The notes under the pieces were generated by a model. The model did not search any database and was not told where the DNA came from. It saw only the letters and a list, made by a program, of their open reading frames with translations. Below, in pieces: positions 29,252-39,273 of a stretch of 64,000 nucleotides of DNA (positions are counted from its first letter, which is position 1; each line of letters starts with the position of its first letter). Made by a program: the position numbers and the translations under genes. Origin of the DNA: Blattabacterium sp. (Cryptocercus kyebangensis) (GTDB taxonomy: Bacteria > Bacteroidota > Bacteroidia > Flavobacteriales > Blattabacteriaceae); the NCBI RefSeq assembly GCF_003226855.1, contig NZ_CP029820.1, positions 62,001-126,000 of the forward strand. Reading direction: 5' to 3'.

Positions 29252-32172
29252 TTTTTTTCTATTTTTTTAGATAGATCATATACTATAGATGATGCTATAA
29301 ATATAGAAGAATAAGTACCAATACCTATTCCAAGGAACAAAGCTAACATAAAACCACGAATAGTGGTCCCTCCAAAGAAAAAAATAGTACAGATAACTAA
29401 CATAGTCATGAATGAAGTATTCATAGTTCTAGTTAAAGTTAGATTAATTCCATCATTTATAATTTTATAAAAAGAAGAAGAAGGGTTAATTTTTGATATT
29501 TTTCGAATTTTGTCATAAACCACTACTGTATCATTGACAGAATAACCTATTATAGTCAATAACGCAGCAATAAAAGTTTGATCTATTTCTAGAATAGGAA
29601 TCCATTTATGAAAAAGAGAAAATATTCCAAGGACAATAATTGTATCATGTAGTAAAGAAATTACAGCACCTAAACCAAATTGCCATTTTTTAAATCTAAT
29701 AAAAATGTAAAAAAATATTACTAATAAGGATAAAGATATTGAAATAAATGCATTGTTAGTAATATCTTTAGCTATAATAGGTCCTACTTTTTCTATAGAT
29801 AAGATTCCTAAAGGTTTTTCTTTTCCTAATATTTTAAAACTATTAAAATCTATAGGACCTAAATAAGGTTTTAATGTTACAAACATTTTTTCCAAAATTT
29901 CTTTATCTACTTGATTACTTTCACTCCATATTTTGTATTTAGTTATTACCTTCAATTGATTTTCCTTTCCAAATGTTTTTACTTCTGGAGATGATGGGAT
30001 TCCATTTTCTATAAAAGATTTGGACAAAAGAAAAGAAATTTTATCTGGAATAACTTTATGATCAAAACGAATAAGATAAGAACGTCCTCCAACAAAATCT
30101 ATTCCCAAGTTCAATCCTTTATAAAAAAAGGAAAAAAAACTAATCATAATACAAATAAAGGATATGGAATAAGTTAATTTTCTTTTAGATAAAAAATCCC
30201 ATTGAATATTTTTAATTTTATTAATTAATATTTTATGGTAGTTAAAGGAAATTTTTCTATACTTATTTAAATGAAATTCTAAGAATAATCTTACTAAAAA
30301 AATAGAAGAAAAAACGGAAGTAAAAATTCCAATAATTAATGTCGTAGAAAATCCTTTAATAGGACCTATTCCAAAGTAAAATAAAATAAGTCCACATAAT
30401 AGAGTGGTTATTTGACCGTCAATAACAGAAGATAAAGCCCCCTTTCGTAGGGAATAGCTATTATTGATAGACGTACGAATAGAATTTCCATTTTTTATCT
30501 CTTCTTTAATTTTTTCATAAAAAAGTACATTAGCATCCATGGACATTGCTAATGTCAATATTATTCCAGAAATTCCAGGAAAAGTTAATATAGCATTTAT
30601 AGAAATAAGAATTCCAAATATAAATATCAAATTAAAAATTAATGCTATGTTAGCATATAATCCAGGGATATAATAATAAAAAAAGATCCAAATAAATACG
30701 AAAAATATGGCTATAAAAAAAGATAATATTCCTTTCTGTATAGATTCCTTTCCTAAAGAAGGGCCTATTATTTCAGATTGAATTATTTTTACTGAAGTTG
30801 GTAATCTTCCTGCATTTAATATGTTTACTAAATCTTCGGACTCTTGCAAAGATAAACTACCTGATATTTGAGACATCCCATTTGGTATTATTGATTTAAC
30901 AATAGGAGCTGTATAAACTAAATTATCTAGAACTATAGCTATATTTTTTCCAATATTTTTTTCAGTAAGCATTTTCCAATTCCTAGATCCAATCTGATTC
31001 ATTTTTATATTGACAGATATTTCATTAAATGGTCCAAAAGATTTATATGCTCTAACAATCATATCTCCATTTAACGGATAAATTTCTTTTTCAGAACTTG
31101 TTTTTTTTATAGAAAATAATTGAAAAAATTTTGTTTTTTTATATTGATATTTCTTATATCCCCATAAGAATTTTATATCTCGTAAATTATACGGTAAAGA
31201 TTCTTTAGCCTCATCTGAATTCAGAAATTTATTAACGATATTCATAGATTTTTGATCTACTAACCCTACTATTGGATTATTAGTATATTTAATAATATAA
31301 GGGATATTTAATAAATCTATTAAAGACCGATTTTTATTTATTTTATTTCTGAATAATATTTTAGTTTTATCTTCATTTTCGACTATTTTTTTATTCCAAT
31401 TTTTGGAAAATTTTTTATTTATCTCTTCAAAGTAGGGTATAATTTCTTGTAAATTATATATTTCAAAAAAATTTAATTCAGCTTTTTTTTGCAAAATATT
31501 TTTTATTCTATCAATATTTTTTATTCCAGATAATTCTATTAAAATTCTATTTGAATTATTAATTCGTTGTATATTAGGCTGAATGACTCCAAATTTATCT
31601 ATTCTAGATCTAAGAATATTATAAGTGGAAGAAATAGATTTTTCTATTTTTTTTCTAAGAATTTTTTCTATTTCTTTATTGGAACTACTATAGTTTATTT
31701 CATCTATATGAGATCTTACTCCAAATAAATCCGAAATAGAAAAATCTATGTTCTGTTTTTTTTTTTCTTGATAAAAAGAGTTTAGAAAAGAAGAAATATA
31801 ATTAGTATTTGGATTTTTTTCTTTTTTTTTATCCGCATTTTCCAATGATTTTAAAAAAATAGGATTTTTAGAATTATCAGAAAACTTTTTTAATAAATCT
31901 TTTTCAGATATTTCTAATATCATACTTATTCCTCCTTTTAAGTCTAATCCTAGATTTATGGATTTATTTTTATCAAAAAAATGATTATATTTTAAAAATC
32001 CTATTCTTTTTTTAGATTCAAGATATTTTTTTGTTTTTTCTAAATTTCCATTAGAATAAACGTAAGCCTTTTTTTCTAAATTAGAAATATAAAAACTAAA
32101 AGAGATATAGTACAAACAAATGGTAGTTAATGAAATAACTGTAAAAATTGTAAAAAAATTTCTTATACGCAT
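29248..32172 (-). CDS. secDF: Fused protein translocase subunit SecDF
   Basis: SecDF uses the proton gradient to pull preproteins through SecYEG. The 974-aa protein is SecD (six membrane segments, LGLDLKGGISMILEI near residue 75 and SMDANVLFYEKIKEE near 545) fused to SecF (LGIDFVGGRSYLIRF near 690, SVNDTVVVYDKIRK near 880). The fusion is normal in flavobacteria. It is divergent from the ABC exporter across 88 nt and translationally coupled to tatA. It is full length with no sign of decay. Confidence 0.97.
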   Translation of the reverse strand: MRIRNFFTIFTVISLTTICLYYISFSFYISNLEKKAYVYSNGNLEKTKKYLESKKRIGFLKYNHFFDKNKSINLGLDLKGGISMILEISEKDLLKKFSDNSKNPIFLKSLENADKKKEKNPNTNYISSFLNSFYQEKKKQNIDFSISDLFGVRSHIDEINYSSSNKEIEKILRKKIEKSISSTYNILRSRIDKFGVIQPNIQRINNSNRILIELSGIKNIDRIKNILQKKAELNFFEIYNLQEIIPYFEEINKKFSKNWNKKIVENEDKTKILFRNKINKNRSLIDLLNIPYIIKYTNNPIVGLVDQKSMNIVNKFLNSDEAKESLPYNLRDIKFLWGYKKYQYKKTKFFQLFSIKKTSSEKEIYPLNGDMIVRAYKSFGPFNEISVNIKMNQIGSRNWKMLTEKNIGKNIAIVLDNLVYTAPIVKSIIPNGMSQISGSLSLQESEDLVNILNAGRLPTSVKIIQSEIIGPSLGKESIQKGILSFFIAIFFVFIWIFFYYYIPGLYANIALIFNLIFIFGILISINAILTFPGISGIILTLAMSMDANVLFYEKIKEEIKNGNSIRTSINNSYSLRKGALSSVIDGQITTLLCGLILFYFGIGPIKGFSTTLIIGIFTSVFSSIFLVRLFLEFHLNKYRKISFNYHKILINKIKNIQWDFLSKRKLTYSISFICIMISFFSFFYKGLNLGIDFVGGRSYLIRFDHKVIPDKISFLLSKSFIENGIPSSPEVKTFGKENQLKVITKYKIWSESNQVDKEILEKMFVTLKPYLGPIDFNSFKILGKEKPLGILSIEKVGPIIAKDITNNAFISISLSLLVIFFYIFIRFKKWQFGLGAVISLLHDTIIVLGIFSLFHKWIPILEIDQTFIAALLTIIGYSVNDTVVVYDKIRKISKINPSSSFYKIINDGINLTLTRTMNTSFMTMLVICTIFFFGGTTIRGFMLALFLGIGIGTYSSIFIASSIVYDLSKKIEKK

Positions 32173-32228
32173 TCTAATGATTTTTATGGTAAAAATATAA
32201 AAATTAGAGTAGAATAAAATTTTCTAAT

Positions 32229-32236
32229 TATCTTTG
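32229..32236 (+). promoter_or_regulatory. Candidate -7 element (TATCTTTG) of the ABC exporter
   Basis: TATCTTTG matches TAnnTTTG exactly and ends 24 nt before the ATG of the exporter gene, in the divergent spacer with secDF. Confidence 0.45.
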
Positions 32237-32260
32237 CTTTTAGCGGATTAAGCAAATTCA

Positions 32261-34093
32261 ATGAATGCACTTGAAAAAATTTTGTCTTATTCAAAACCTT
32301 ACAAATATCACTATATTCTAAATATATCGTGTAATTTTTTACATTCTTTATTCTCAGTTTTATCTATAATATCTATTTCACCTGTACTAAGTATTTTTCT
32401 TAAAATTACTGATGTAAAAAAAGAAAATAAAACAACATTTTTAAACTTTTTAGATGGTTCCTTTAATTTTATTCAAAAATATTTTCATTATTACATAAAT
32501 ATTTTATCAGATAAATACGGGAAAATAAATACACTTGGAATTTTTTGTATTTTTATTATCTTACTTTGTTTCCTAAGAAATACTTTTAGATATTTAGCTG
32601 AATATTTCATGATAGGAATCAGAACATCTATTGTAAGAAATATTAGAAATGATTTTCATCGAAAAATATTGTCTATTCCCACAATGTTTTTTTATGATAA
32701 AAAAAATGGAGATTTGATGTCAAGATTATCTAATGATGTAAATGAAATAGAAGTATCTATTGTAAATTCTTTAGCAAATATAATTAGTTCTCCAATTATG
32801 GTTTTTTTTCATTTGCTTACTTTATCTTTTATGAGTTATCAGTTAACTTTATTTACTTTTATTTTACTTCCATTAATGGGAGCATTAATTTCTATTATAG
32901 GAAAAAGTTTGAAAAAAGATGCAAGAGGGGCTCAAAATCAATTAGGAGAATTATTTTCGGTTATAGAAGAAACCTTGAATTTTACAAAAATTATAAATAT
33001 TTTTAATGCAGAAAATCAGATTCAAAAACGTTTTGAAAAAGTATCTGAATGTCAAAAAAAACTTTCTGCACGTGTGAATCGTAAAAAAGAATTAGCTTCT
33101 CCTATTAGTGAATTTCTAGGTACTATTACTATGATCTTGATTGTTTGGTATGGAGGTAAACTCTTTTTAGAAAAAAAAGGAATGGCTCCAGAAATACTTT
33201 TTTCTTTTGTAGGGCTTTTTTTTCAAATTATTAATCCAGCAAAAAATTTAGTTAATTCTATATCAAATATTCAAAAAGGGAAGGCTTCTGCAGAACGAAT
33301 TGTAGAAATATTAAATACTAAATGTTTTCAACATGATAAAAAACAATCAAAATCTATTTTTCATTTTGAAAATGAAATTTTATTTCGTAATGTTTCATTA
33401 ACATATAATAAATTAGTATTAATTCAGGATTTAAATTTTTCTTTAAAAAAAGGAAAAACTATAGCTCTAGTTGGAAGATCTGGAAGTGGGAAATCTACTA
33501 TCGCCAATTTACTTGCTAATTTTTATGAAGTTTCTTCTGGAGAAATAACTATTGATGGAATTAATATTAGTTACTTAAAAACTAGAGATTATAGAAAGTT
33601 ATTAGGAATGGTAACGCAAATACCAGTTCTTTTTAATGATACTATTTTAAATAATATTGCATTAGGATTGGAAGAAAAAATATCTATAAATTCTGTAATA
33701 AAAGCAGCTAAAATTGCAAATGCTCATTATTTTATTAAAAAACTTCCAAATGGATATAATACTGTTATTGGATATAATGGAAATAAATTATCTATGGGGC
33801 AAAAACAAAGGATTAGTATTGCTAGAGCTGTATTAAAAAATCCTCCAATTATGATTTTAGATGAAGCCACTTCATCTTTAGATACAGAATCAGAAGTAAT
33901 GATTCAAAATTCTTTAAATAAGATGATGAAAAATTGTACTTCATTAATCATAGCTCATAGATTATCTTCTAATATTATAAAAAATGCGGATTATATCATA
34001 GTTTTAGAAAAAGGGAAGATCATAGAACAAGGACCTACTCATGTTTTAATTTCCAAAAAAGGGACTTACAATAATTTCCTGCAAAGTTTTTAA
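32261..34093 (+). CDS. ABC exporter, MsbA-like
   Basis: This 610-aa half-transporter fuses a six-helix membrane domain (about residues 15-330) to an ATPase domain: Walker A GRSGSGKST near 405, signature LSMGQKQRISIARA near 510, Walker B IMILDEATSSLD and the H-loop IIAHRLSS. It resembles MsbA-type lipid exporters, and flipping of lipid A or another lipid is a plausible job given lptC and bamA nearby; a peptide or drug exporter role cannot be excluded. It is followed after 4 nt by the TerC gene. Confidence 0.9.
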   Translation: MNALEKILSYSKPYKYHYILNISCNFLHSLFSVLSIISISPVLSIFLKITDVKKENKTTFLNFLDGSFNFIQKYFHYYINILSDKYGKINTLGIFCIFIILLCFLRNTFRYLAEYFMIGIRTSIVRNIRNDFHRKILSIPTMFFYDKKNGDLMSRLSNDVNEIEVSIVNSLANIISSPIMVFFHLLTLSFMSYQLTLFTFILLPLMGALISIIGKSLKKDARGAQNQLGELFSVIEETLNFTKIINIFNAENQIQKRFEKVSECQKKLSARVNRKKELASPISEFLGTITMILIVWYGGKLFLEKKGMAPEILFSFVGLFFQIINPAKNLVNSISNIQKGKASAERIVEILNTKCFQHDKKQSKSIFHFENEILFRNVSLTYNKLVLIQDLNFSLKKGKTIALVGRSGSGKSTIANLLANFYEVSSGEITIDGINISYLKTRDYRKLLGMVTQIPVLFNDTILNNIALGLEEKISINSVIKAAKIANAHYFIKKLPNGYNTVIGYNGNKLSMGQKQRISIARAVLKNPPIMILDEATSSLDTESEVMIQNSLNKMMKNCTSLIIAHRLSSNIIKNADYIIVLEKGKIIEQGPTHVLISKKGTYNNFLQSF

Positions 34094-34097
34094 TAAA

Positions 34098-34817
34098 ATG
34101 AAAGATTTTATCTTCAGTTATATTACAGATATTACTGAAAATCCTATAGTATCTTTTTCTATTATAGGAAATTTATTTTTAATAGAAAGTATTTTATCAA
34201 TAGATAATGCAGCTATGTTAGCCTCTATGATTATGAGGTTAAAAAAAGAGGATAGAAAAAGGGCTTTAAAATATGGAATTTTTGGAGCTTATTTTTTTAG
34301 AGGAATTAGTCTAATATTCGCTTCTATTTTGATTAAAATTTGGTGGTTAAAACCATTAGGAGGAATATATTTAGTTTATATTGGAGTCAGTCATTTTTTT
34401 TCTAAAAAATTTATTCCAAAGAATTCTAAAAAAAATAGAATATTTCGAGATTCTTTTTGGAAAATTCTTATTTCTATAGAAATAATGGATCTAGCTTTTT
34501 CCATTGACAATATATTTGCTTCTGTTGCTTTTTCAGAAAATTTTATATTAATTTTTTTAGGAGTTTTCATAGGAATTTTAACTATGAGATTTACTACTCA
34601 AGGAGTTGTAAAATTAATGGAAATTTATCCTTTTTTAAAAGATTCTGCCTTTTCCGTTATTTTATTACTTGGAATAAAACTTATATTTTCTATTTTTGAA
34701 AAAAAATATTATACAAATAAAAATATTTCTTTAGAAAGCCTTTTTTCATTTATCACCGTAATTTTATTTTTATTTCCAATTTTTTATACTTGGATATCCA
34801 AAAAAAAGTTAAACTAA
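34098..34817 (+). CDS. TerC family membrane protein
   Basis: The 239-aa protein has about seven membrane segments and the family's acidic intramembrane motifs IESILSIDNAAMLA and EIMDLAFSIDNIFA. TerC/Alx proteins are linked to manganese export and to metal loading of exported proteins in other bacteria; the role here is inferred. It begins 4 nt after the ABC exporter gene and overlaps convergent pdhC by 9 nt. Confidence 0.9.
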   Translation: MKDFIFSYITDITENPIVSFSIIGNLFLIESILSIDNAAMLASMIMRLKKEDRKRALKYGIFGAYFFRGISLIFASILIKIWWLKPLGGIYLVYIGVSHFFSKKFIPKNSKKNRIFRDSFWKILISIEIMDLAFSIDNIFASVAFSENFILIFLGVFIGILTMRFTTQGVVKLMEIYPFLKDSAFSVILLLGIKLIFSIFEKKYYTNKNISLESLFSFITVILFLFPIFYTWISKKKLN

Positions 34818-36005
34818 TATGATCATTGGATCTTCTAACATTTTTTTTAAAAAAGAAAGAAAATTACTACCTGTAGCTCCATCTATAATTCTATGATCAC
34901 AAGATAAAGTAACTTTCATAATATTTCCTATTACAATTTTGGAATCTTTAATAATAGGCTTTTCTGTAATAGATCCTACAGATAGAATAGAAGAATTAGG
35001 AAGATTAATAATAGAAGTAAAGAATTCTATTCCATACATTCCTAAGTTAGAAACTGTAAAAGTACTATTTTCTAGTTCTTCTGGTTGTATTTTTCTTGAT
35101 TTTGAACGAAATACTTTATCTTTTATTTCTTGGGAAATTTGTAATAATGATTTTTGATCAGCATTTTTAATTACTGGAACAATTAATCCATCTTGTATAG
35201 CTACCGCTATACCAATATTAATATAGGAATGGTATAGGATTTCTTCTTCTTTCCAAGAAACATTTATATTTGGATCTTTTTTTAAAGATATAGCTACGGC
35301 TTTAATAATGATATCATTAAAAGATATTTTTTCTTCTGTAGAAAGTTTATCATTTAAATTTTTTCTTAATTTAATCATTTTTTCTGCATTAATTTCTATG
35401 AAAAGATAATAGTGGGGAGCTGTAAATTTAGAATATATTAAATGTTCTGATATTCTTTTCCTAATAGAAGAAATGTTTATTTTTTTTTCTTCTTTTTTAT
35501 CCTTTGATTTTCTTATTGTATTTAATTTTTTTTCGTAAGCTTCGATGTCTCTTTTAACAATACGATTATTTTTTCCACTTCCTTTTATCCTATTTATAGA
35601 AATTCCTATTTCTTTTGCTATTTTTTTTGCTAAAGGAGAAATAAAAATTCTATATTTTTTTTTTTTTTCAGGATAATGGTCAATTTTTTTTTCCTTTTTT
35701 AGATGACCTTCTTTTTCTATTTTCAATAATAAATTAGGTTTTTCTATTAGTGAACTTATATCTTCATCTTTTTCTCCAATAATAGCTAACATATCATTAA
35801 CACGTGTTTTTTCTCCTTCTTTTACACCAATAAAAAGTAAAAATCCACTTACATCAGTTTCAAAATCTTGAATAGCTTTATCGGTTTCAATTTCCACTAA
35901 AATATCTCCTTCTGATACTTTATCTCCTACTTTTTTATTCCATTTGATTACAGTTCCTTCCTCCATTGTATCGCTCAATTGAGGCATGGATATTATTTCT
36001 GCCAT
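34809..36005 (-). CDS. pdhC: Pyruvate dehydrogenase E2 (dihydrolipoamide acetyltransferase)
   Basis: E2 transfers the acetyl group to CoA in the pyruvate dehydrogenase complex. It has one lipoyl domain with the attachment lysine in ETDKA near residue 42, an E3/E1-binding domain (about 128-165, SPLAKKIAKEIGI), and the catalytic domain with DHRIIDGATG near the C-terminus. I set the start at ATG 36005, which gives MAEIISMPQLSDTM as in relatives (398 aa); the frame is open to 36038 but the added 11 residues are not family-like. It follows pdhA by 38 nt. It overlaps convergent TerC by 9 nt. Confidence 0.95.
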   Translation of the reverse strand: MAEIISMPQLSDTMEEGTVIKWNKKVGDKVSEGDILVEIETDKAIQDFETDVSGFLLFIGVKEGEKTRVNDMLAIIGEKDEDISSLIEKPNLLLKIEKEGHLKKEKKIDHYPEKKKKYRIFISPLAKKIAKEIGISINRIKGSGKNNRIVKRDIEAYEKKLNTIRKSKDKKEEKKINISSIRKRISEHLIYSKFTAPHYYLFIEINAEKMIKLRKNLNDKLSTEEKISFNDIIIKAVAISLKKDPNINVSWKEEEILYHSYINIGIAVAIQDGLIVPVIKNADQKSLLQISQEIKDKVFRSKSRKIQPEELENSTFTVSNLGMYGIEFFTSIINLPNSSILSVGSITEKPIIKDSKIVIGNIMKVTLSCDHRIIDGATGSNFLSFLKKMLEDPMIILV

Positions 36006-36043
36006 TATTTTAACGTTTTTTTTTAACAATATCACCAAAAATA

Positions 36044-37048
36044 TCAGGTAGGTGTAACTTCATCTAAAAAAGGGTAATTAGATTCATAATAAACAGAATC
36101 ATACATTTTTTTAATAGAAGAAATATCCGAATTTTCTGCAAAATCAACACAGGAATCTACTTTTTTTTTTATTTTATTTTCAATAAAGTTTAACCTTTCT
36201 ACAGTTTCCCATTTATTTTTTATGATAAAATTTTTTATTTTTAAAATAGGATCTTTTTTTTTAAATGAAAGAATTTCTTCTTTATTACGATATAATTCTG
36301 AATCCGACATGGAATGTCCTCTATACCTATAAGTTTTAATATCTAAAAAAGTAGATCCATTTCCCCTTCTAGCAAATTCAATAGCTTTATAAGTTGCTTT
36401 TGCTATTTTTTTAGGATCCATTCCATCTACAGGATAAGAGGGCATCCCATATGATAAGCCAATTTTATAAATTTCTTTTACATTTGTGCTTCTTTCTACG
36501 GAAGTTCCCATAGCATATTGGTTATTTTCGCAAATAAAGACAACTGGTAATTTCCATACCATAGCCATGTTAAAAGTTTCGTGTAAGGATCCTTGTCTAA
36601 CAGCTCCATCTCCCATAAGTGTTAATGTAACTGCATCTCTATTAAAATATTTATCTGCAAAAGCAATACCAGCACCTAAGGGAATTTGTCCTCCTACAAT
36701 TCCATGGCCACCGTAAAAACGATGTTTTTTACTAAAAATATGCATAGATCCTCCAATTCCATGGGAGGTCCCTGTTACTTTACCTAAAAGTTCTGCCATA
36801 ACTTTTTTTGGATCTACGCCCATAGAAATAGGTAATATATGACATCTATAAGCCGTAATAATTTTATCTTTAGAAAGATCCATAGCATGGGTTATTCCAG
36901 CAGGAATAGCTTCTTGTCCATTATATAAATGTAGAAATCCTCTAATTTTTTGTTTTAAATATAAGGAACGACATTTATTCTCAAAAATTCTCCAAAAAAA
37001 CATGTCTTTAAACCATTTCAGGTAAGTTTCTGTGGTAATTTCTTTCAT
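36044..37048 (-). CDS. pdhA: Pyruvate dehydrogenase E1 alpha
   Basis: E1 alpha with E1 beta decarboxylates pyruvate using thiamine diphosphate. The 334-aa protein has GQEAIPAG near residue 44, HGIGGSMHIF near 95, the ThDP motif beginning GDGAVRQGSLHETFN and ending at NN near 180, and the phosphorylation-loop-like YRYRGHSMSD near 250. The E1 beta gene is not in this window. Its leader holds a strong -7 match (37080-37087) and a perfect stem-loop (37056-37073). It forms an operon with pdhC. Confidence 0.96.
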   Translation of the reverse strand: MKEITTETYLKWFKDMFFWRIFENKCRSLYLKQKIRGFLHLYNGQEAIPAGITHAMDLSKDKIITAYRCHILPISMGVDPKKVMAELLGKVTGTSHGIGGSMHIFSKKHRFYGGHGIVGGQIPLGAGIAFADKYFNRDAVTLTLMGDGAVRQGSLHETFNMAMVWKLPVVFICENNQYAMGTSVERSTNVKEIYKIGLSYGMPSYPVDGMDPKKIAKATYKAIEFARRGNGSTFLDIKTYRYRGHSMSDSELYRNKEEILSFKKKDPILKIKNFIIKNKWETVERLNFIENKIKKKVDSCVDFAENSDISSIKKMYDSVYYESNYPFLDEVTPT

Positions 37049-37055
37049 AAAAGAA

Positions 37056-37073
37056 ATAACTTTACGAAGTTAT
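37056..37073 (-). other. Perfect 7-bp inverted repeat in the pdhA leader
   Basis: ATAACTT and AAGTTAT are separated by four bases, 8 nt upstream of the pdhA ATG and just downstream of the candidate -7 element. It would form the 5' end of the mRNA or could be an operator for a dimeric regulator. Confidence 0.5.
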
Positions 37074-37079
37074 CGTATA

Positions 37080-37087
37080 CAAATTTA
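37080..37087 (-). promoter_or_regulatory. Candidate -7 element (TAAATTTG) of pdhA
   Basis: The reverse strand reads TAAATTTG, an exact TAnnTTTG match, 31 nt from the ATG. A TTTG occurs only 14 nt upstream, closer than the usual -33 spacing. Confidence 0.45.
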
Positions 37088-37117
37088 ATCATATAAATCT
37101 ACAAAGAATTTAGATAA

Positions 37118-38422
37118 TTAGATAAAAGAAATCAAACTCTCTAATGTATTTTTTCTAGAACCTTTGATCAGTATATAATCTGTTTTAACAGATACATTTT
37201 GTATCCATTGTATAAATATATTTTTATTAGAAAATTTTCTAATTTTATTGGAAGTTTTGATATTCGTATTAAAAAATATTTTTCCTATCAAAAATATTGA
37301 ATTTATATTGCTTTTTTCCAAGTAAAAAATAATTTTTTTATGTTCATCCTCAGAATAATTTCCTAATTCTAACATATCACCTAATATAGCTATTTTATTT
37401 CCTTTAATTTTATTATTAAAAAAAGTAAGAGCTTTTATCATGCTACTTGGATTAGCATTATAGCAATCTATAATGATTTTAATATTTTTTTTTTCTAAAA
37501 TTTGGGAACGATAATTTTTAGGAATAAATTCTTCTATAGTTTTTTTAATTTTTTTTAAAGGTACTTGAAAATAAATTCCAATAGTTATAGAAGAAGCTAT
37601 ATTGTATAAGTTATAATCTCCTACTAATTGGGAAACTATTTTTATATTTTCAATACATAAAATAGATCTTAATCCAATTTTATTCCATAAATATTGAACT
37701 ATGATATCTGAATTTGAATCTACTTTTTCCGAAAAAATATATCTATTAATTCCTATACTTTTAATTAATTGTATTGGATCATCTCCATTTACAAAAACTT
37801 TCTTTTTGTTTTTTTTTAAAAAATCGTATAATTCTAATTTTCCACGAATAATTCCTTTTATATTTTTAAATCCTTCTAAATGAGATTTTCCAAAATTAGT
37901 TATATATCCATAATCTGGATTAATTATGAAGCACATTTTTTGTATTTCTTTTTCATGATTTGCTCCAATTTCTATAACTGCTATTTGTGTTTTTTTATGC
38001 ATAGATAACATTGTTAATGGAATTCCTATATGATTATTAAAATTGTTTTTAGTAGAATGAACATTTTCATATTTCTTAGAAAGAATAGCTGTTAATAATT
38101 CTTTGGTAGTGGTTTTTCCATTGCTTCCTGTAATAGCAATAATAGGTATATTTTTTAGTTTATATCTATGATAAATAGCTAATTTTTGTAAAAAAAGTAA
38201 GGAATTTTTTACATAAAAAATATTTTTATGAGGAGAAGAATATTTTCTATTATCTACTATAGCTATCATTGCTCCATTTGAAATAGCTTCATGAGCAAAT
38301 TGATTTCCATCAAAATTTTTTCCTTTTAAAGAAAAAAAAATAGAGTTTTTTCTTACTTTTTTACTATTTATTTCTATTCCAGAGGAAATAGAATAAAAAT
38401 TATATAAATTTCGTATAGTCAT
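37118..38422 (-). CDS. murF: MurF, UDP-MurNAc-tripeptide:D-Ala-D-Ala ligase
   Basis: MurF adds the terminal D-Ala-D-Ala to the peptidoglycan precursor. It has the ATP-binding loop ITGSNGKTTTKELL near residue 100, NNHIGIPLTML near 130, EIGANHEKEI and the C-terminal DCYNANPSSM and LGDMLELG. I choose ATG 38422 (434 aa) because MTIRNLYNFY aligns with the usual MurF N-terminus; a longer frame to 38470 would overlap cdaA by 20 nt. It shows that peptidoglycan synthesis is kept. Confidence 0.94.
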   Translation of the reverse strand: MTIRNLYNFYSISSGIEINSKKVRKNSIFFSLKGKNFDGNQFAHEAISNGAMIAIVDNRKYSSPHKNIFYVKNSLLFLQKLAIYHRYKLKNIPIIAITGSNGKTTTKELLTAILSKKYENVHSTKNNFNNHIGIPLTMLSMHKKTQIAVIEIGANHEKEIQKMCFIINPDYGYITNFGKSHLEGFKNIKGIIRGKLELYDFLKKNKKKVFVNGDDPIQLIKSIGINRYIFSEKVDSNSDIIVQYLWNKIGLRSILCIENIKIVSQLVGDYNLYNIASSITIGIYFQVPLKKIKKTIEEFIPKNYRSQILEKKNIKIIIDCYNANPSSMIKALTFFNNKIKGNKIAILGDMLELGNYSEDEHKKIIFYLEKSNINSIFLIGKIFFNTNIKTSNKIRKFSNKNIFIQWIQNVSVKTDYILIKGSRKNTLESLISFI

Positions 38423-38450
38423 ACATATTTTAGTAAATAGATAAAAAATT

Positions 38451-39218
38451 TTAAAGAAGATCCTTTTCAAGTTTCATTTTTAAATTATTAATATTAGTAA
38501 TAACTGTTCTTTTTTGATCCTTAATATAAGATATATAACCTGTTTCTTCAGAAATAACTAGACAAATAGAATCTGTTTTTTCGGATAATCCAATAGCCGC
38601 CCTATGACGAAGACCTAAACGAGATGGAATTTCTTTATTGTAAGAAACAGGAAGGATGGCTCTTGTTCTTACTATTTTGTTCCCTATAATAATTACTGCA
38701 CCATCATGTAATGGGCTATTTTTATAAAAAATACTTTCTAAAATAGGACTATTCACTTTAGCATCCATTTCATCTCCATTTTGTATAAATTCTTTTATAT
38801 CTTGATATAATTGAATTACAATTAAAACTCCCGTTTTGTCTCCTGATAGAATTGCACAAGATGTTACAACACTATCTATAGTTTCCGTTTTCACGGAAAA
38901 TCTTGATTTTTCGAATTTTCCAAAAATAGAAAGAATAAATTTTTTAAAAAAAATCCTGCTACCAACTATAAGAAGAAATTTTCTTATTTCTGGTTGAAAT
39001 AGAATAATTAAAGCTAAGAACCCTCCTTTGAAAAAAATGCTTATAACTATGCTAAGGAGTTTCATTTTATACGCTTCTACTATTTTCCAGAAGACAAAAG
39101 TTGCAATAATTCCGTAAAAAATATTTAAAGCAGCTGTATTATAAACAAGTCTATATACCTGGAATAAAATAATAGCTACTAGAAAAATATCTAAAATATC
39201 AATGAAAGAAATTTTCAA
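38451..39218 (-). CDS. cdaA: Diadenylate cyclase CdaA (c-di-AMP synthase)
   Basis: CdaA condenses two ATP into the second messenger c-di-AMP, which controls osmolyte and potassium balance. It has three N-terminal membrane helices (about residues 5-75) and a DAC domain with the catalytic motifs DGAVIIIGN near 170 and GLRHRAAIG near 205. The 255 aa length is typical. The start is TTG at 39218. It lies 55 nt after folP, an order conserved in Bacteroidota. No phosphodiesterase is seen in this window. Confidence 0.94.
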   Translation of the reverse strand: MKISFIDILDIFLVAIILFQVYRLVYNTAALNIFYGIIATFVFWKIVEAYKMKLLSIVISIFFKGGFLALIILFQPEIRKFLLIVGSRIFFKKFILSIFGKFEKSRFSVKTETIDSVVTSCAILSGDKTGVLIVIQLYQDIKEFIQNGDEMDAKVNSPILESIFYKNSPLHDGAVIIIGNKIVRTRAILPVSYNKEIPSRLGLRHRAAIGLSEKTDSICLVISEETGYISYIKDQKRTVITNINNLKMKLEKDLL

Positions 39219-39273
39219 AAAATATAAAAATGAAAAAAAGGAATTATGATAATATAAATTTATTAATAAAAAC

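Noticed and set aside
37053-37080. A stretch resembling one 13-bp arm of a loxP site (TTTACGAAGTTAT)
   Set aside because: There is no second arm at the 8-bp spacing and no recombinase gene. The likeness is chance within a short inverted repeat.
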